Part shown: positions 1 to 12,357 of the stretch, in pieces | Position numbering within the stretch: position 1 is the stretch's first letter | Layout of the letters: the number at the start of each line of letters is the position of its first letter | Source: Coffea arabica | Taxonomy: Eukaryota > Streptophyta > Magnoliopsida > Gentianales > Rubiaceae | NCBI RefSeq assembly: GCF_036785885.1 | Contig: NC_092320.1 | Span: 23,375,557 to 23,439,556, forward strand | Direction: 5' to 3' | DNA length: 64,000 nucleotides | The notes under the pieces: generated by a model | What the model was told of the DNA's origin: nothing | What the model saw: the letters and a program-made list of their open reading frames with translations, nothing else | The model's database searches: none | Program-made: the position numbers and the translations under genes

Positions 1-1136
1 TCAATTTCGTTTTATCTTATATATATATTAATATTTATTTATTTATATATATAATATTTTTTATTTCAATTTTATTGTATAATATGTATATTTCAATTTG
101 TATATTTCAATTATGTATATTAATATGTATATTATATATATTATATCAATTGAAATAAACACATATATTCATATATAAATATTAATATCGTGTTTAAAAT
201 ATATTTATATAAATATATAAATATATTTATTTATATATATTTATATAAATATACAAATATATTTATTTCAATTTTGTTTTATAATATGTATATTAATATA
301 TATTAATATGTATATTTAAATTATGTATATTAATATGTATATTGTATATATTATATCAATTGAAATAAATATTATATATTAATATATAAATATAAATATT
401 TTGTTTAAAATATATTTATACATATTTATAAATATATTATATTTATATTTATATATATTTATATAAATATATAAATATATTTATTTCAATTTTGTTTATA
501 ATATGTATGTTAATATGTATATTTCAATTTGTGTATTTCAATTATGTATATTATAGTATATATATATATAAATTATATTAATATTAATATGTATATTTCA
601 ATTATGCATATTATATCAATTGAAATAAATATTTATATTTATATATAAATATAAATATTTTGTTTAAAATATATTTATAAATATATATAAATAAAAATAT
701 TTATATAAATATATAAATATATATATATTTCAATTTTGTTTTACAATAAATATATATAAATATATTAATAATATATATATTAAATATATACAATAAATAT
801 ATATAAATAATATATATTAATATATATTAATATATATATTAATATATATATATTAATATATATATTAATATATATATATTAATATACATGTTATAAAAAA
901 ATTGAAATAAAAAATATTATATATATAAATAAATAAATATTAATATATAGAAACATAGCCAGTATATATTTAAAAAAATCCCAAAAAAATTGTAAATTAT
1001 AAAAATACTCAAAAATATTTTTCAAAAATACCTCTAAAAACAATCCAAAAAACATCTACAGTAAAGGTTTTTCATATACACAGTTACAGTAAAGTTTTTA
1101 AAAAATACCTCTAAAAACAGTTAATCCAAACGGAAA
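1..1136. mobile_element. AT-rich MITE-like element, partial at window edge (left arm copy)
   Basis: Almost pure A/T DNA with about four tandem units of roughly 210-240 bp. Each unit contains TTTCAATTTTGTTTTA-like and CAATTGAAATAAA-like blocks; unit starts lie near 50, 268, 484 and 727. It ends at 1136 with CCAAACGGAAA, next to host sequence that is homologous to the downstream flank of M1. No coding potential. The complete copy is in the other arm (30787 to about 32117). Confidence 0.6.
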
Positions 1137-1424
1137 CATCAGTTGCTCGAAAACACACTGCTTATTGTAACGTAATCTCTTCAAAAAGTAAATCTTAGCC
1201 TGCCCTTCAACCTTAAACCACATAGCAACTAATGCCTCCGCCACTACTTAGTGGTGGATTTTGTTGTCATCTTGAGTAGCATTTCCACTCCTTGCTGCTT
1301 GGTCATTAGCACCTCAGGTAGCAATTCCAGCACCTCTTGCTGCTTGATCATTAGCACTTGCGGCAGGTATGTTTGAAGGTTGATTTGGCGGTGGTGGACG
1401 AGGAACTTCCCCGCTTGGCCCGTA

Positions 1425-2517
1425 CTAATAGCTAGAGCAATTTCCATATTCAAACCAACACAGCTCTGCTTTCTTTTTGGAATTCGAAATCGTCCTTAAG
1501 AGCTCCGTGGGATGGCACATTCCTGATATTATCATTGTTCCGTCTTGTTCCCCTTTATAATTGCGCACTGATGGTAGAGAAGAGAAAAGAATCCATACCA
1601 AGATTTAGACAAACAAATTAAGCATTTAGGTTTAGTCAGTCCATAATTTCTTGAACATAAATTATACCAATGAAAATTCTGGATAATTAATTAAGAAAAA
1701 CTAAAGCACTTTTCTGAACCACTCTAACATGCATGACTTGTGAATTACAAGGACACTTTAAGTAATATGGGAATTAAGGACAAATTCGAGATTTTCTTTT
1801 GTTAGCAACACTAGCAATACTTTTTGTTCGGACTAGGGGCAGTGCGGCAGTGATTCCGTGTGATTCACTCTAGTTGTTGTACTTTTATTTGGTATAGAGT
1901 TAGTGTATTGCTATATTCACGAAAAAAAGTGATGTATATAAATAAAACACTTCACATAAATTTATTACAATATTATAATGTGATTTGAAATAAAAATTTC
2001 AAACATATACAATAACTAGATTGAATCACACACAACACAATCGCATTATCCCTAATCCTTTTTAACCATATAGCAAAACATCAATACACACAGGTGGTGA
2101 AGGGTAAATTCCTTAATTTTCTGTGACCAAAACTACAACTAAATCAGAGACAGTGAACTATGCGAAGTGATGGAACAATAGAGGAAAAAAGAAAATGAAT
2201 AAAAAGGGAACAACATAGTGAAAATTTAACAATACATTTGATACAATCAATTATTTGTATTCTTGCCTTTTGCCACCCCTTTTGAAGCCTATTCATTTTT
2301 ATAACACAATTCTGAAGAAAGTAACATGAAATACGTACAGAAACCAGTTAAATGAGTGAGAGATTAAGCATTGAGAAATTAATGATCTAAATTTAACTTT
2401 TGATGAAAAGGAAATTGTAGTAGAATATACCATGAACATCAACTCCTCTTGCTCGACTTGAGGAGGTATTTCAACTTGTTGTTTTCGAGCAAAGAAATTG
2501 AAGCCAAGGAACTTCAT
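1425..2517 (-). pseudogene. M2, HMA-fold small protein gene, prematurely stopped (left arm)
   Basis: Mirror copy of 29406-30498. Three coding exons: 2431-2517, 2236-2311 and 1425-1567. The encoded protein of about 101 residues has the beta-alpha-beta-beta-alpha-beta pattern of a heavy-metal-associated (HMA) domain but no CxxC pair. Compared with paralog M1 at 8501-9778, a TTG codon has become TAG just after the domain, removing a tail of about 50 residues. A second in-frame stop lies further down the lost tail, showing that the tail is no longer selected. The domain itself is intact, so a short protein could still be made. Confidence 0.7.
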
Positions 2518-3227
2518 GGCAAATCGTTGATGCTGTAGAGGATGTGATGAAAAAACAAAATGAGAAAACAATAATTAGCCTAGTGATATTTTATTTAAAT
2601 GAAGTACGAAGATCACATACTGCAAATAGAAATAGTATACCATAACTATTGGGTAATCTTTTCCTTAACTATGCCTAACAATGCTAGACAAATGCTATTG
2701 TCTCCTGTATATATTATGGCATTGGAATAGATACATGCGAATGATTTAAATTTCAATTAAGCTCTTAATTTTCAGATTATCAGTTACATTTCTAGTTTTT
2801 TTTCTTTTTTTTTTAACAACCAAATTTGCAGTTGAGAGGTTTATAATGCAAATATCCCTCAGAAAACCCAGTCAAATCTCCTTTACAAACTTCATATGGA
2901 TGTACACAACAACATTTACAAAAATCGAAAATAATAAAAAAATGCAATAAGCAACAAATATAATTAAAAGCCTGAAAAGTTTAAAATAATCAGATAAAAT
3001 AAATGCTCAGATACGCATGTGTATTCTTGCATGCAGAAACATTGAAATAATCATAGAATTGTTATTGGATTAAATATGCTTTGGTACTCGAATAAGATAG
3101 TATTAAAAACAACACTATTAAAAAACATACCTAGAAACTCAAGAAATCATTCTACTGATACAATTGTATTGTGAAGAGAAAGCGGCTGTGGCTACCTTCT
3201 TGTGAAGAAAACTATAAAGTTTAGGGT

Positions 3228-3233
3228 TTTATA
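3228..3233 (-). promoter_or_regulatory. TATA box of M2 (left arm)
   Basis: TATAAA on the minus strand, followed at once by AACCCTAAACTTTATAG, which holds a telo-box (AAACCCTAA). It stands about 95 bases upstream of a 5'-UTR splice donor (AG|GTATGT at 3131). Confidence 0.5.
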
Positions 3234-4112
3234 GTTTCTTCCTTTCGTGGGAGAGGGTAAAAAATTGAAAGGAATAGAAGTTAGATTCACAATTATAAGA
3301 CGAAACATTTCCTTTTTTGTACAAGAAATTGAAAAGGAATAATTTTTTCCTTAAGGAATCAAGAGAAAATTAGCAAAAAAAGAGACACAATGTAGAAGAA
3401 AGTGGTGACTCAGGAACACAAGAGGAACCATGTTTAAATTTAGCAAGTTCGAGTTAGCATTTTTGGTTGATCATGGGGAACTAATTTTTGGAAAAGGGAA
3501 AGTAAATCAAGAAAGTGTATAAATAGGGAGAGCAACCAAAATAAATTTCCGCATTTATGTGGTAATTTATGTGTGCTAGCCATTATTTTTTGTGCTTCTA
3601 AAAATTCTATTATTATTACTATTAGTATTAGATTTATTATTATTATTTGTCACTAACCATGGTAATTATTATTTTTGTTATTTGTACTTCATAATATACT
3701 ACCTAGTTGAAATAACAATAATGCCAGAATCAGAATCGTATGATTGATACGCTCAGCTGTATTTTTTTTGATTTATTTTATACATCCTTAGTCCTTACTA
3801 TACTAAAAGCGCGAGTTGGAGTTGCCAGAGCACCGGTTATACTGTAATTTTGGGTAACTTCAAGGGCATTTCAGAAGCACGATTGAAGCGTTCAGTGGCC
3901 CGACTCATTCTTTGTTCTCCAATTCATCGGACAAAACTCACTCTTGTCTCGGAAGCAACTTGAACGATTGAAGAACTCACTCTCATTTCAGACATTTCAT
4001 TCCCTAGAATCAGTAATCAACATCTCTTCCTATACAAAATCCCTTCACAATCTTCATAATCATCCACCTAACAAAACAGAAGAGAACAAGGAAAAAAAAA
4101 AAAGAAAAGCAA

Positions 4113-5938
4113 ATGCAAAGCCAGAACAAAACAGGGAATTCGAGGAATAGAGAGGAGCTATTGTTTGCCGACCAGACTTCGCCAGCACTGTGGTGGCTGG
4201 ATTTCTTCTTCAGAAAAGCACGGTGAAGTTTCTTTGGTTTTTTGTTTTTTAGTAATTTTCAGCCCACCACCGCTATCACCATCGCCATCGCTATCGCCGG
4301 ATTGTCATTATCTGAAATTGAAATTTTGTGCTCCAATTTTAAATGCTTTTCATGACCATACTTTCTTGTTTGTGGGTTTAGTTCAGGTTAATAATGGTAG
4401 ATTATTTGTTCGGTTCTCTTATTTTTTGTGTTGCTGAAACATTGGTTGTGAGTTCGGATAGGTTAGAAATACATTTGAAAGAAAAAAGTTCCGTTTTCGC
4501 TAATGCCCAAAATGTATTTGTAAAAATGGCAAAGCAAACGAATTTCCGAAACGTATTTCCTAATTGCTCAAGTTGGGAAGGTTTCTGGATATGCATTTCA
4601 AATTTATGGATTACTCTTAGTTGCAAATTTTATTTCAGCATAATTCGTAGATTTTTTGCATCTCTTTGGTTTCTGAAAAAAAGAAGCATGAAAGTTGTAC
4701 TTTGGTTGAAATACTTCAGAACTCCTACAGAGTCTTTTCCTGTGGAGTATTAATGTTTTGGGAATAATTGCAGACTGAAGTTTGAAGGAACTATGGAAAA
4801 GAATGAGGTTTTGTTTTTGTTTCTTCAATAACTCATAATTGAAGCCTAAGTGCTTAATTTTGTAAAATGTATTGTGGCGTACTGGACCTAAATTGTCTAG
4901 TCAGTCTTTAGTCTTTGAACGGATCTAGTCATAATTTGACATGAATTATTATTATGTATTGATTAGTTCAGGCAAATTGAAAGTCATACCATTGCTTGAG
5001 TATCGAAGATGAGGCATTACGGCTTAAGGACTAAGTGCTGTTGTTGATCCTAATGCAACGAAATACTATGTGATTAACTCTTTACTCTCTTTCAAATTAA
5101 TCTCTGATTTTTCAGCATGACAGGTATGGATCTCACGTCTCAGTGGCGCATACTCGCTTCGTACGGTTAGTCATTTGCTTATTCTTCACAATTTGTCTTG
5201 CTGCATATGAAGTTGAACAACCCTTGTGTTCTGGTTGTGTCGTCACCTTTAAATTTCATCCATGAGTAGTCATAAATAAAATATTATTCTCAGACATTTA
5301 CATATAATCAGGCATATCATGGTTGGTTGTTATTTATTTGTAAATAGAATTAGGTTCATGCAAAATATGTACAATAAATTGTCAAATATGTAATGTTGCT
5401 GGCCGAAGGATGGTGTCAATTTTTAAATTGACTTAAGTATGCATTATCAGTTTTAGTGAAATTAAATTCACGCTATGAAAGTACTCACAGAAGGCGAGGG
5501 GCTTAATGCTGTCACTGTTACTTTCTGTATCTCTTTTTTTTTTTTCAAATGCTCCTAGCCATTCATGGCAAAGACTGGCAAACAATTTTCAACCTGGTCA
5601 AGTTAATAGGCAAAGCAGTAGAATCTGCCACAATTTCTTCCATGCCTATAGCTACTAACAAAGAAGGATGTGTTGTGTTAATGAGCGGGGAAATCTCACT
5701 CTATTCTTTAAGTTCCAAGAAGTCATTGGAATGCTTCATGAATGAGTTATGTGTCTTCCTTACTTGGCAAATCAAAAGCTTTGTTGTGGCCCCTGGGTCA
5801 AGTACCAGAAGAATTTCCTTGTTAGCAGGCATCTTTGTAGTGAGGAATGAGAACTTCCAAATAAATGGAGAAAACAAGTATTTGTTAGATAGTCTTCTGA
5901 ATACTGTTGTCCCTATGTCAATTGATGCATATATTGAT
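4113..5938 (+). CDS. Gene X, unrecognised three-exon (or longer) gene, left arm
   Basis: I do not recognise the family. Exons 4113-4222, 5116-5165 and 5559-5938 join in one open frame of about 180 codons with good splice sites: donors G|GTGAAG, G|GTTAGT and T|GTAAGT, acceptors TTTTTCAG and CTCCTAG. The start is the first ATG after an A-rich leader. The protein begins with MQSQNKTGNS, has an aromatic patch (ALWWLDFFFRKA) near residues 25-36, and then a helical, hydrophobic 127-residue exon reminiscent of armadillo/HEAT-type repeats, without a motif I can name. A possible fourth exon starts at 6961 (EELWDLLPCACVAG) and runs into a stop. The leader starts about 330 bases inside the Helitron, so X may be a captured 5' part of a host gene, possibly with its promoter. 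Confidence 0.55.
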
Positions 5939-7822
5939 GTAAGTACGCAAAATCACAGTCTGACTAACATCTACTTGAAATCATAATCACTATGTTGGAA
6001 GTACTTGATGTAAGTTCTGCTACTGATAATGGCTTGTTGTATAACTAATTGGCAAATCTTTGATTACCACATTGAATTTGTGCTTGAAATAATGAAACAT
6101 GAAAAGCAGAAACAAGTAGTTAGTGGTTGATTCAGCTGTGGCAATTTTTTTTTTCCTTTTTTTGTCTATTATTCAGCTCTGGCTATTTTCGTTTCTTTCC
6201 TTTCTCTTTTCTTTTTAGTTTCACCAATCTGATTTTGGAAAATCATCACTGGCTTGAATATTTTCGTAGGAATTGTTGGGTTAATGTTTTATTAAGCCCA
6301 GCTTTTTGAGAAATCAAACATATGAAATTAGCAACCTGATTGTTTGGATAGCATTTTTCTGAATTGTGTCAAGTATTATACAATTCAGATAGCATTTTTG
6401 TACACAATTGAGAAAGCTTTTTTTCTGGTGACTTGGGCATGGTGTAATAATCATATTAAAATAGCAACCTGAGAAACCAGACAAGTTGCTATCTACCAAC
6501 AAAAAACAGAGGACATGGAGGAAGTAGTAGTAAAAAGGAATAGGCATATAATGTGGAACTGATGATTGATCCATTGCATATATATGTGTAGTGCCTTTTT
6601 TAATTGTAGGTGGAGAATGCCAGCATTTGTTGATATGCTCTTACTTCTGAACACCGCTTTACTTTGTCCTCAAATTCACATGACCGATTTTAATTGCTTT
6701 AGTTGTAAATGTCTTGGCAGGCCTCTAATTGATTATTTAGTGTCATTGAATGTTATGCAATTAAGCAATTACTACCAGTGGACAAGGTTTGAATTATTTG
6801 TGGCTTTCTTGTGACTGGCGACAATGAGCCTTGGTTAGAGAAGGCTTTCTCGTCTTTCAAGTGCATCATTCACATATAAATGAGTTGAAAATCAACCAGT
6901 GCCAAAGTCTACTCACCAGATTACTATATCTAATGCAATTATTGTTCTTTTGTGTTTAAGGAGGAACTATGGGATCTTCTTCCATGTGCTTGTGTGGCAG
7001 GGTCGTCTTAGCTGTCTTGCTTCCACCATGGGCTGGCAGTGAATACCAATAACATCACTTTGGTACGTAAGTTAAAAGGAAAAATCATTTTGGCTTTTTC
7101 AGTAACTAAGATATTGCATTCCGTAGTCTTGCTTACTTTGCTCCAAATTGAGAAGTGGGTACGTGAGTTTCTTCCTTGTGTCATTTGTTCTATTCCAACC
7201 TGTTAAGCCTAATACATGAGAGTTGATGAATTATTTCCCCACGATCACGATTGTAGATTCTATTGCTCTCCTCTTATATATTTATTATCCTTAACGATAT
7301 GCTAAGCAGATTAAATTGCCATCAGTTTCATGATATATAAATGCATGAAACAAGGATTCAAGTTTTACCGAACAAGAAAGAGTTGGGATTTATGTTTTAG
7401 ATTCTTGAACTTCAGTTGAGAATAGAAATAACTAGAAACTGTTATTGGATGACAAATTCTTTTGTGTGCTGATCATTTTTCACCTAGTGTGATCGCTTTT
7501 GAGAAACAAATTTGAGTCTTCTGCATGCATTTGTCTGTTTTGCCTCTCCACTTTTCTCAATTTTTCTTTCTTAGAATTTCCTGGTGGTACTAGACACGAA
7601 GGTTGAGAATACAATTTTTCATTTAAGTGCAGCCTGATGATGGTGGGGTTGCATTGAGTGGGATTTATTTGGGATTAAGGGGCTCTTGCGAAAATATACT
7701 CATTTATGCTATGGGATTACTTGGGGGGACTAATGTGGTCTAGCCCAAATTGGTGCCGCCCAATTCTATGATGTAACATAACGCCCCATTTGTGGTACTT
7801 TGAACACATGGATATATTTCAG
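5939..7822. other. Intron-like or non-coding DNA after gene X
   Basis: Mostly AT-rich sequence with long T tracts. A possible short exon (6961-7000) is mentioned under gene X. At 6323-6497 there is a small stretch bounded by TAGCAACCTG and its imperfect inverse CAAGTTGCTA, perhaps a decayed MITE without a target duplication. Nothing else supportable. Confidence 0.4.
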
Positions 7823-8150
7823 GTCCATCTTAGTCTCTTCAGTTCATAAATACAGTGGTAAAGAAAGAAATTGGCTGCCTGATAGGAATCTCAATCACGG
7901 AAGATTGGAGAATTACTACTGGCTGATAACTGGAATACAAGTAGTAAATGTGATTTATTATCTAATATGTGCTTGGTTTTATACCCATGAACCATTGGAT
8001 TTGGCTGCTGAAAGCAGGGATGCAATGGATTTGGAGTTAGCAAAGGGGAGAATTTTACCTATTGATTCTAGTGTAAAGGCAGAAACAGAACAAGAGAGAT
8101 ATATATGGTGGAGGAAGCATGAATTTGTTCCTTTTATTGTGCTGTGCTAG
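7823..8150 (+). pseudogene. Last exon of an NRT1/PTR (NPF) transporter, left arm
   Basis: After an acceptor (ATATATTTCAG) about 108 codons stay open. They match the C-terminal end of NPF-type proton-coupled nitrate/peptide transporters: SSVHKYSG, NWLPDRNLNHGRLENYYW and a final membrane helix (LITGIQVVNVIYYLICAWFY) followed by a charged cytosolic tail rich in Glu and Ala. Full NPF proteins are near 550-600 residues with 12 helices; only the last is found, and I see no upstream NPF exons in the preceding 1.8 kb. It is most likely an exon captured by the Helitron. Which NPF subfamily is uncertain; NPF5-like is a guess. Confidence 0.8.
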
Positions 8151-8500
8151 GGCACTTTAATTAGATTCTCAGTGCCAAGTTCCCATTTACTTTCCACTGC
8201 CAACTCCAAGATCTTGCTCTCCAACTTACTTTTTTGTTAAACCTTTGATGTTCTCAAATTTGTGATGCATATAGTGATAGTGATTCTGAAATTTTAAACA
8301 AACGGCTCATAAGATTCTTAATCAATATGCGATAGTCTGGACAAAAAAGTAAAGAGCAAATTGCCCTCATTCCAATATAGATAAATAGGCAAAAAACGTA
8401 ATCAAGTACTATAACGTTCCAGTCAAATATCATCAGTTGCTCGAAAAAACACTACTTATTATAATGTAATCCCTTCAAAAAGTAATGCCTCCACCACTAC

Positions 8501-9778
8501 TTAGTAGTGGATTTTGTTGCCATCTCGGGTAGCATTTCCATTCCTTGCTGCTTGATCATTAGCACTTCGGGTAGCAATTCCAGTACCTCTTGCTGCTTGA
8601 TCACTAGCACTTGCGGCAGGTATGTTTGAAGGTTGATTTGGCTGTGGTGGGCAAGGAACCCCCCTGCTTGGCCCGTACAAATAGCTAGAGCAATTTCCAT
8701 ATTCAAACCAACACAGCTCGGCTTTCTTTTTGCAATTCCTAATCGTCCTTAAGAGTTCCGTGGGATGACACATTCCTGATAGTATCATTGTTCCGTCTTG
8801 TTCCCCTTTATAATTGCGAACTGATGGTGTAGAGAAGAGAAATGAATCCACACCAAGATTTAGCCAAACAAATTAAGCATTTAGATTCAGTCAGTCCATA
8901 ATTTCTGGAATATAAATTATATGCGTTGAAGGCTCAAAACTAACCACTGAAAATTCTGGATAATTAATTAAGAAAAACTAAAGCACTTTTCTCAGCCACT
9001 CTAAAATGCAAGACTTGTGAATTACAAGGACACTTACGTAATATGGGAAACAAATTCGACATTTTTTTTGCTAGCAATAATAGCAATACTTTTTGTTTGG
9101 ACTAGGGGCAGTGATTCCGTGTGATTCACTCTGGTTGTTGTATTTATTATCTTATTTGGTATAGAGTTGGTGTATTATTATATTCGTGAAAAAAGTGATG
9201 CATATAAATAAATATTTCACATGTATTCATTACCACATTAGAATGATTAATGTGATTGCAAATAAAAATTTTCAGCGTATACAATAACCGAATTGAATCA
9301 CACACAACACAACTGTATTATCCCTATTTCTTTTTAATCGTATAGCTAAACATCAATACACACAGGTGGTGAAGAGAAAATCCCTTAATTTTCTGTGACC
9401 AAGACCATTCTACTTACAACTAAATCAGAGACAGCGACGTATGCGAAGTGATGAAACAATAGAGGAAAAAAGAAAATGAATAAAGAGGGAACAACAAAGT
9501 GAAATTTTAACATTACCTTGGATACAATCAATTATTTGTATTCTTGCCTTTTGCCACCCCTTTTGAAGCCTATTCATTTTTATAACACAATTCTGAAGAA
9601 AGTAAATGAAATACATAAACCAATTAAATGAGTGAGAGACTAAGCATTGAGAAATTAATTATCTAAATTTAACTTTTGATGAAAAGGAGATTGTAGTAGA
9701 ATATACCATGAACATCAACTCCTCTTGCTCAACTTGAGGAGGTATTTCAACTTGTCGTTTCCGAGCAAAGAACTTCAT
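8501..9778 (-). CDS. M1, cysteine-less HMA-fold small protein (left arm)
   Basis: Mirror of 22145-23422. Coding exons 9707-9778, 9517-9592 and 8501-8820 give about 155 residues. See the right-arm copy for the full description. The gene lies between the NPF exon and a promoter region at about 10.5 kb and is transcribed leftwards, away from the spacer, on the strand opposite to the other Helitron cargo. Confidence 0.75.
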
Positions 9779-10505
9779 GGCAAATCGTTGTTGCTGTAGA
9801 GGATGTGATGAAAAACAAATTTGAGAAATCAATAATTAGCCTAGTGATATTGATGAGGAGCAGAATTGATGAGAAAGATCACGTATTGCAAATAGAAATA
9901 GTGTACTCTTTTCCTTAAATATGCCTAACAAAGCTAATCCAAGTCTTTTCATGGTGTAAAAATTATATTCTAGACAAATGCTTTTTTTAAGACAAATGCT
10001 ATTGTCTCCTGTATATATTATAGCACTGGAATAGATACATGCCAATTATTTGAATTTCAATTAAGCTCTTAATTTTCTGATTATCAGTTACTTTTCTAGT
10101 TCGTTTTCCTTTTTTTAACAACCAAATTTGCAGTTGAGCGTTTTTATGTTGCACATATCCTTCAAAAAATCCAGTCAAATCTCCTTCACAAACTTCATAC
10201 CGATGTATACAGCAACATTTACAAAAATCGAAAATAATAAAAGGAAAAACAATGCAATAAGCAACAAATATAACTGAAAGTCAGAAAAGTCTAAAATAAT
10301 CAGATAAAATAAATGCTCAGATACGCATGTGCATTCTTGCATCCAGAAACATTGAAAAAATCATGGAATCATTATCAAATTAAATATGCTTTGATACTCA
10401 AATAAAATAGTATTAAAGATGACATTATTGAATAACATACCTGGAACTCAAGAAATCGTTCTACTGTGGCTACTTTCTTGTGAAGAAGACTATAAAGTTT
10501 AGGGT

Positions 10506-10511
10506 TTTATA
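10506..10511 (-). promoter_or_regulatory. TATA box of M1 (left arm)
   Basis: TATAAA on the minus strand followed by a telo-box (AAACCCTAA). A 5'-UTR intron donor (CAG|GTATGT) lies about 70 bases downstream at 10440. A second TATTTATA stands further up at 10796-10803. Confidence 0.5.
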
Positions 10512-12148
10512 GTTTCTTCTTTTCGTGGGCGAGGAAAAAGGTTGCAGAGAATAGAAGTTGGATTCACAATTATAAGACGAAACATTTCCTTTTTTGCAGA
10601 AGAAAATGAAAGGGAATAATTGTTTCCTTAAGGAATCAAGAGGAAATTAGCAAAAAAGGAGACACAATGTAGAAGGAAGTGCTGACTTAGAAACACAAGA
10701 GGAACCATGTTTAAATTTAGTAACTTCGAGTTAGCTCTTTAACTGATTAAGGAAAACTAGTTTTTTTGGAAAAGAGAAAGTAAATCAAGAAAGTGTATAA
10801 ATAGGGAGAGCAATCAATATAAATTTCCGCATTTATATGGTAATTATGTGTTCTAGCCACTGATTCTTGTCCTGCTAAAAATTCTATTATTTTTATTTGT
10901 TACTAATTATGGTAATTATTATTTTTGTTATTTGTACTTCATAATATACGACATATTTGAAGTAACATTAGCAGAATCAGAATCGTAAGATTGATACGCT
11001 TAGCTGTTTCTTTTATTTATTTAATATATAAACTAAAATTTACTTCATATATTCAAGACAGACAAAAAAAAAAGAATACATTCCATGTAATGCTAATGAC
11101 GTAGGTTTCAGTCGTCCAATTATTGTTATTTCTGGTCCTTGTGGGTGCCTTTATGGATCCTGTCTCTCTTCTTTTTTCCCCCCACAACTCGTACGAAAAA
11201 AAATTACATTAATTTTTCTTCCGTTTAATTTTCCTTAAGTTCAGTTTTGGCTGGATACTATGGCTTGGTTAAAATATTTTTGTGTTCTCATGATGGATAA
11301 ACAACTTCCTTTAGCCAACATGTCTCTGCTTTATAAGTTTCTTTCTATTCGTACATGTACATGTTTTGGCACAAAAATTAGTTTGAACTCTGGGGCAAAA
11401 TACTTGGCAATACTGTTTTAGTAGAAGTTGGTAAGCTTTCAACTTGGCTTTGGTTTTGGTTCTAATTCACTTCCATTGATTTTCATAAATTTTGTCAAGT
11501 GTCCTAACATAGTGTTTTAAGGATCTAGTTGTTCTTAGTATTTTACGGCTAAGTTTTTCTTTCTTTTTTATTTTTTTTTTGTTTAAGGGTTAGGGATAAG
11601 ATCTTGATAGTTAAGTACCCATGATTTGAACGAACCTATAGAGCCAGAGACAATTAATTGGACACTTTTTGCCTTTTATGACTAAAGGGATACAATTCTG
11701 AACTGTACATAGAGATTTTCAGAGTCAAAGGTCTAAAATTAGGCTACATAAAGCTGGAATTCGTATTATTTGGCATGTCTCTTGATTGAACTACATCAGT
11801 GGAGAGGAGCTATGTGAAAGTGTTTATTGTTGGAAGTACAGGGAAAAGGATTCAAAGGGTTAACTTAACTGGAACTAATCATACAACGAAAAAAAATCTC
11901 AATTACATTCGTCTTGTTGCTTTAGTTATTTTGATCATGAACTTATACTATATGAAAATGCAATGCTACCTATGGTATAATGCTGATGCTACCGATGTTT
12001 GTGGTGTTGGATGGTGGAAACTTCAATTTTCTCTTGAATTACCAAAGCTTGGATTATATATAATTGCCTTTTTGCAATGCTGCTTAAATATTAAAGTAGT
12101 TTTCATGCTCTTTTTTTTTTCCCTCCCCCATGCAACAAGGCTTGGACA
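10512..12148. other. Intergenic region between M1 and the HMA half gene (left arm)
   Basis: The first 500 bases (to about 11010) are the M1 upstream region and align by eye with the M2 upstream region at 3234-3780. Beyond that the sequence is AT-rich with poly-A and poly-T tracts. The open stretch at 11799-12152 has no codon pattern or homology I recognise, and I treat it as chance. Confidence 0.4.
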
Positions 12149-12337
12149 ATGAAAAATCGTGCTCTTGATCCGGTAAGTGTCAGTTGTCCTCATGTTTTCT
12201 GTAATTTATGGTCTGAAATTGTGGTTATTAGCTTTCTTGATCAATCAAACTATTTCAGATTATTGTAGTAAGAGTCAAAACTGGGTGCTGCGAAGAATGT
12301 CATGAAAAAGTGCACAAAGGTTTGCGAGCAATCGAAG
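12149..12337 (+). pseudogene. 5' half of an HMA-domain (metal-binding) gene, left arm
   Basis: Two short exons: 12149-12172 (MKNRALDP, donor G|GTAAGT) and 12259-12337 (acceptor TATTTCAG). The second encodes IIVVRVKTGCCEECHEKV followed by HKGLRAIEG, the first strand and helix of a heavy-metal-associated domain with a C-x-x-C pair (CEEC) where copper- and zinc-binding members have MxCxxC. Coding stops at GAAG|GTCTG, the same intron position and phase as in M1. The second half of the domain is not found in this window: about 20 bases downstream a repetitive sequence starts (TGTGTCACGCCCC). So this is a truncated capture or a gene broken by an insertion. Confidence 0.6.
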
Positions 12338-12357
12338 GTCTGTTAATGAATACTATA

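Noticed and set aside
4394..4828. Open frames on both strands between gene X exons 1 and 2
   Set aside because: They lie in the first intron of the gene X model, overlap each other on opposite strands and show no protein-like pattern.
6314..6574. Open frame on the minus strand and a MITE-like pair TAGCAAC / GTTGCTA
   Set aside because: No homology for the frame; the inverted pair is short and has no target duplication, so it is only mentioned as a possibility.
11799..12152. 117-codon open frame upstream of the HMA half gene
   Set aside because: Low-complexity, no recognisable domain, overlaps the pyrimidine tract and ATG of the HMA half gene; probably chance.
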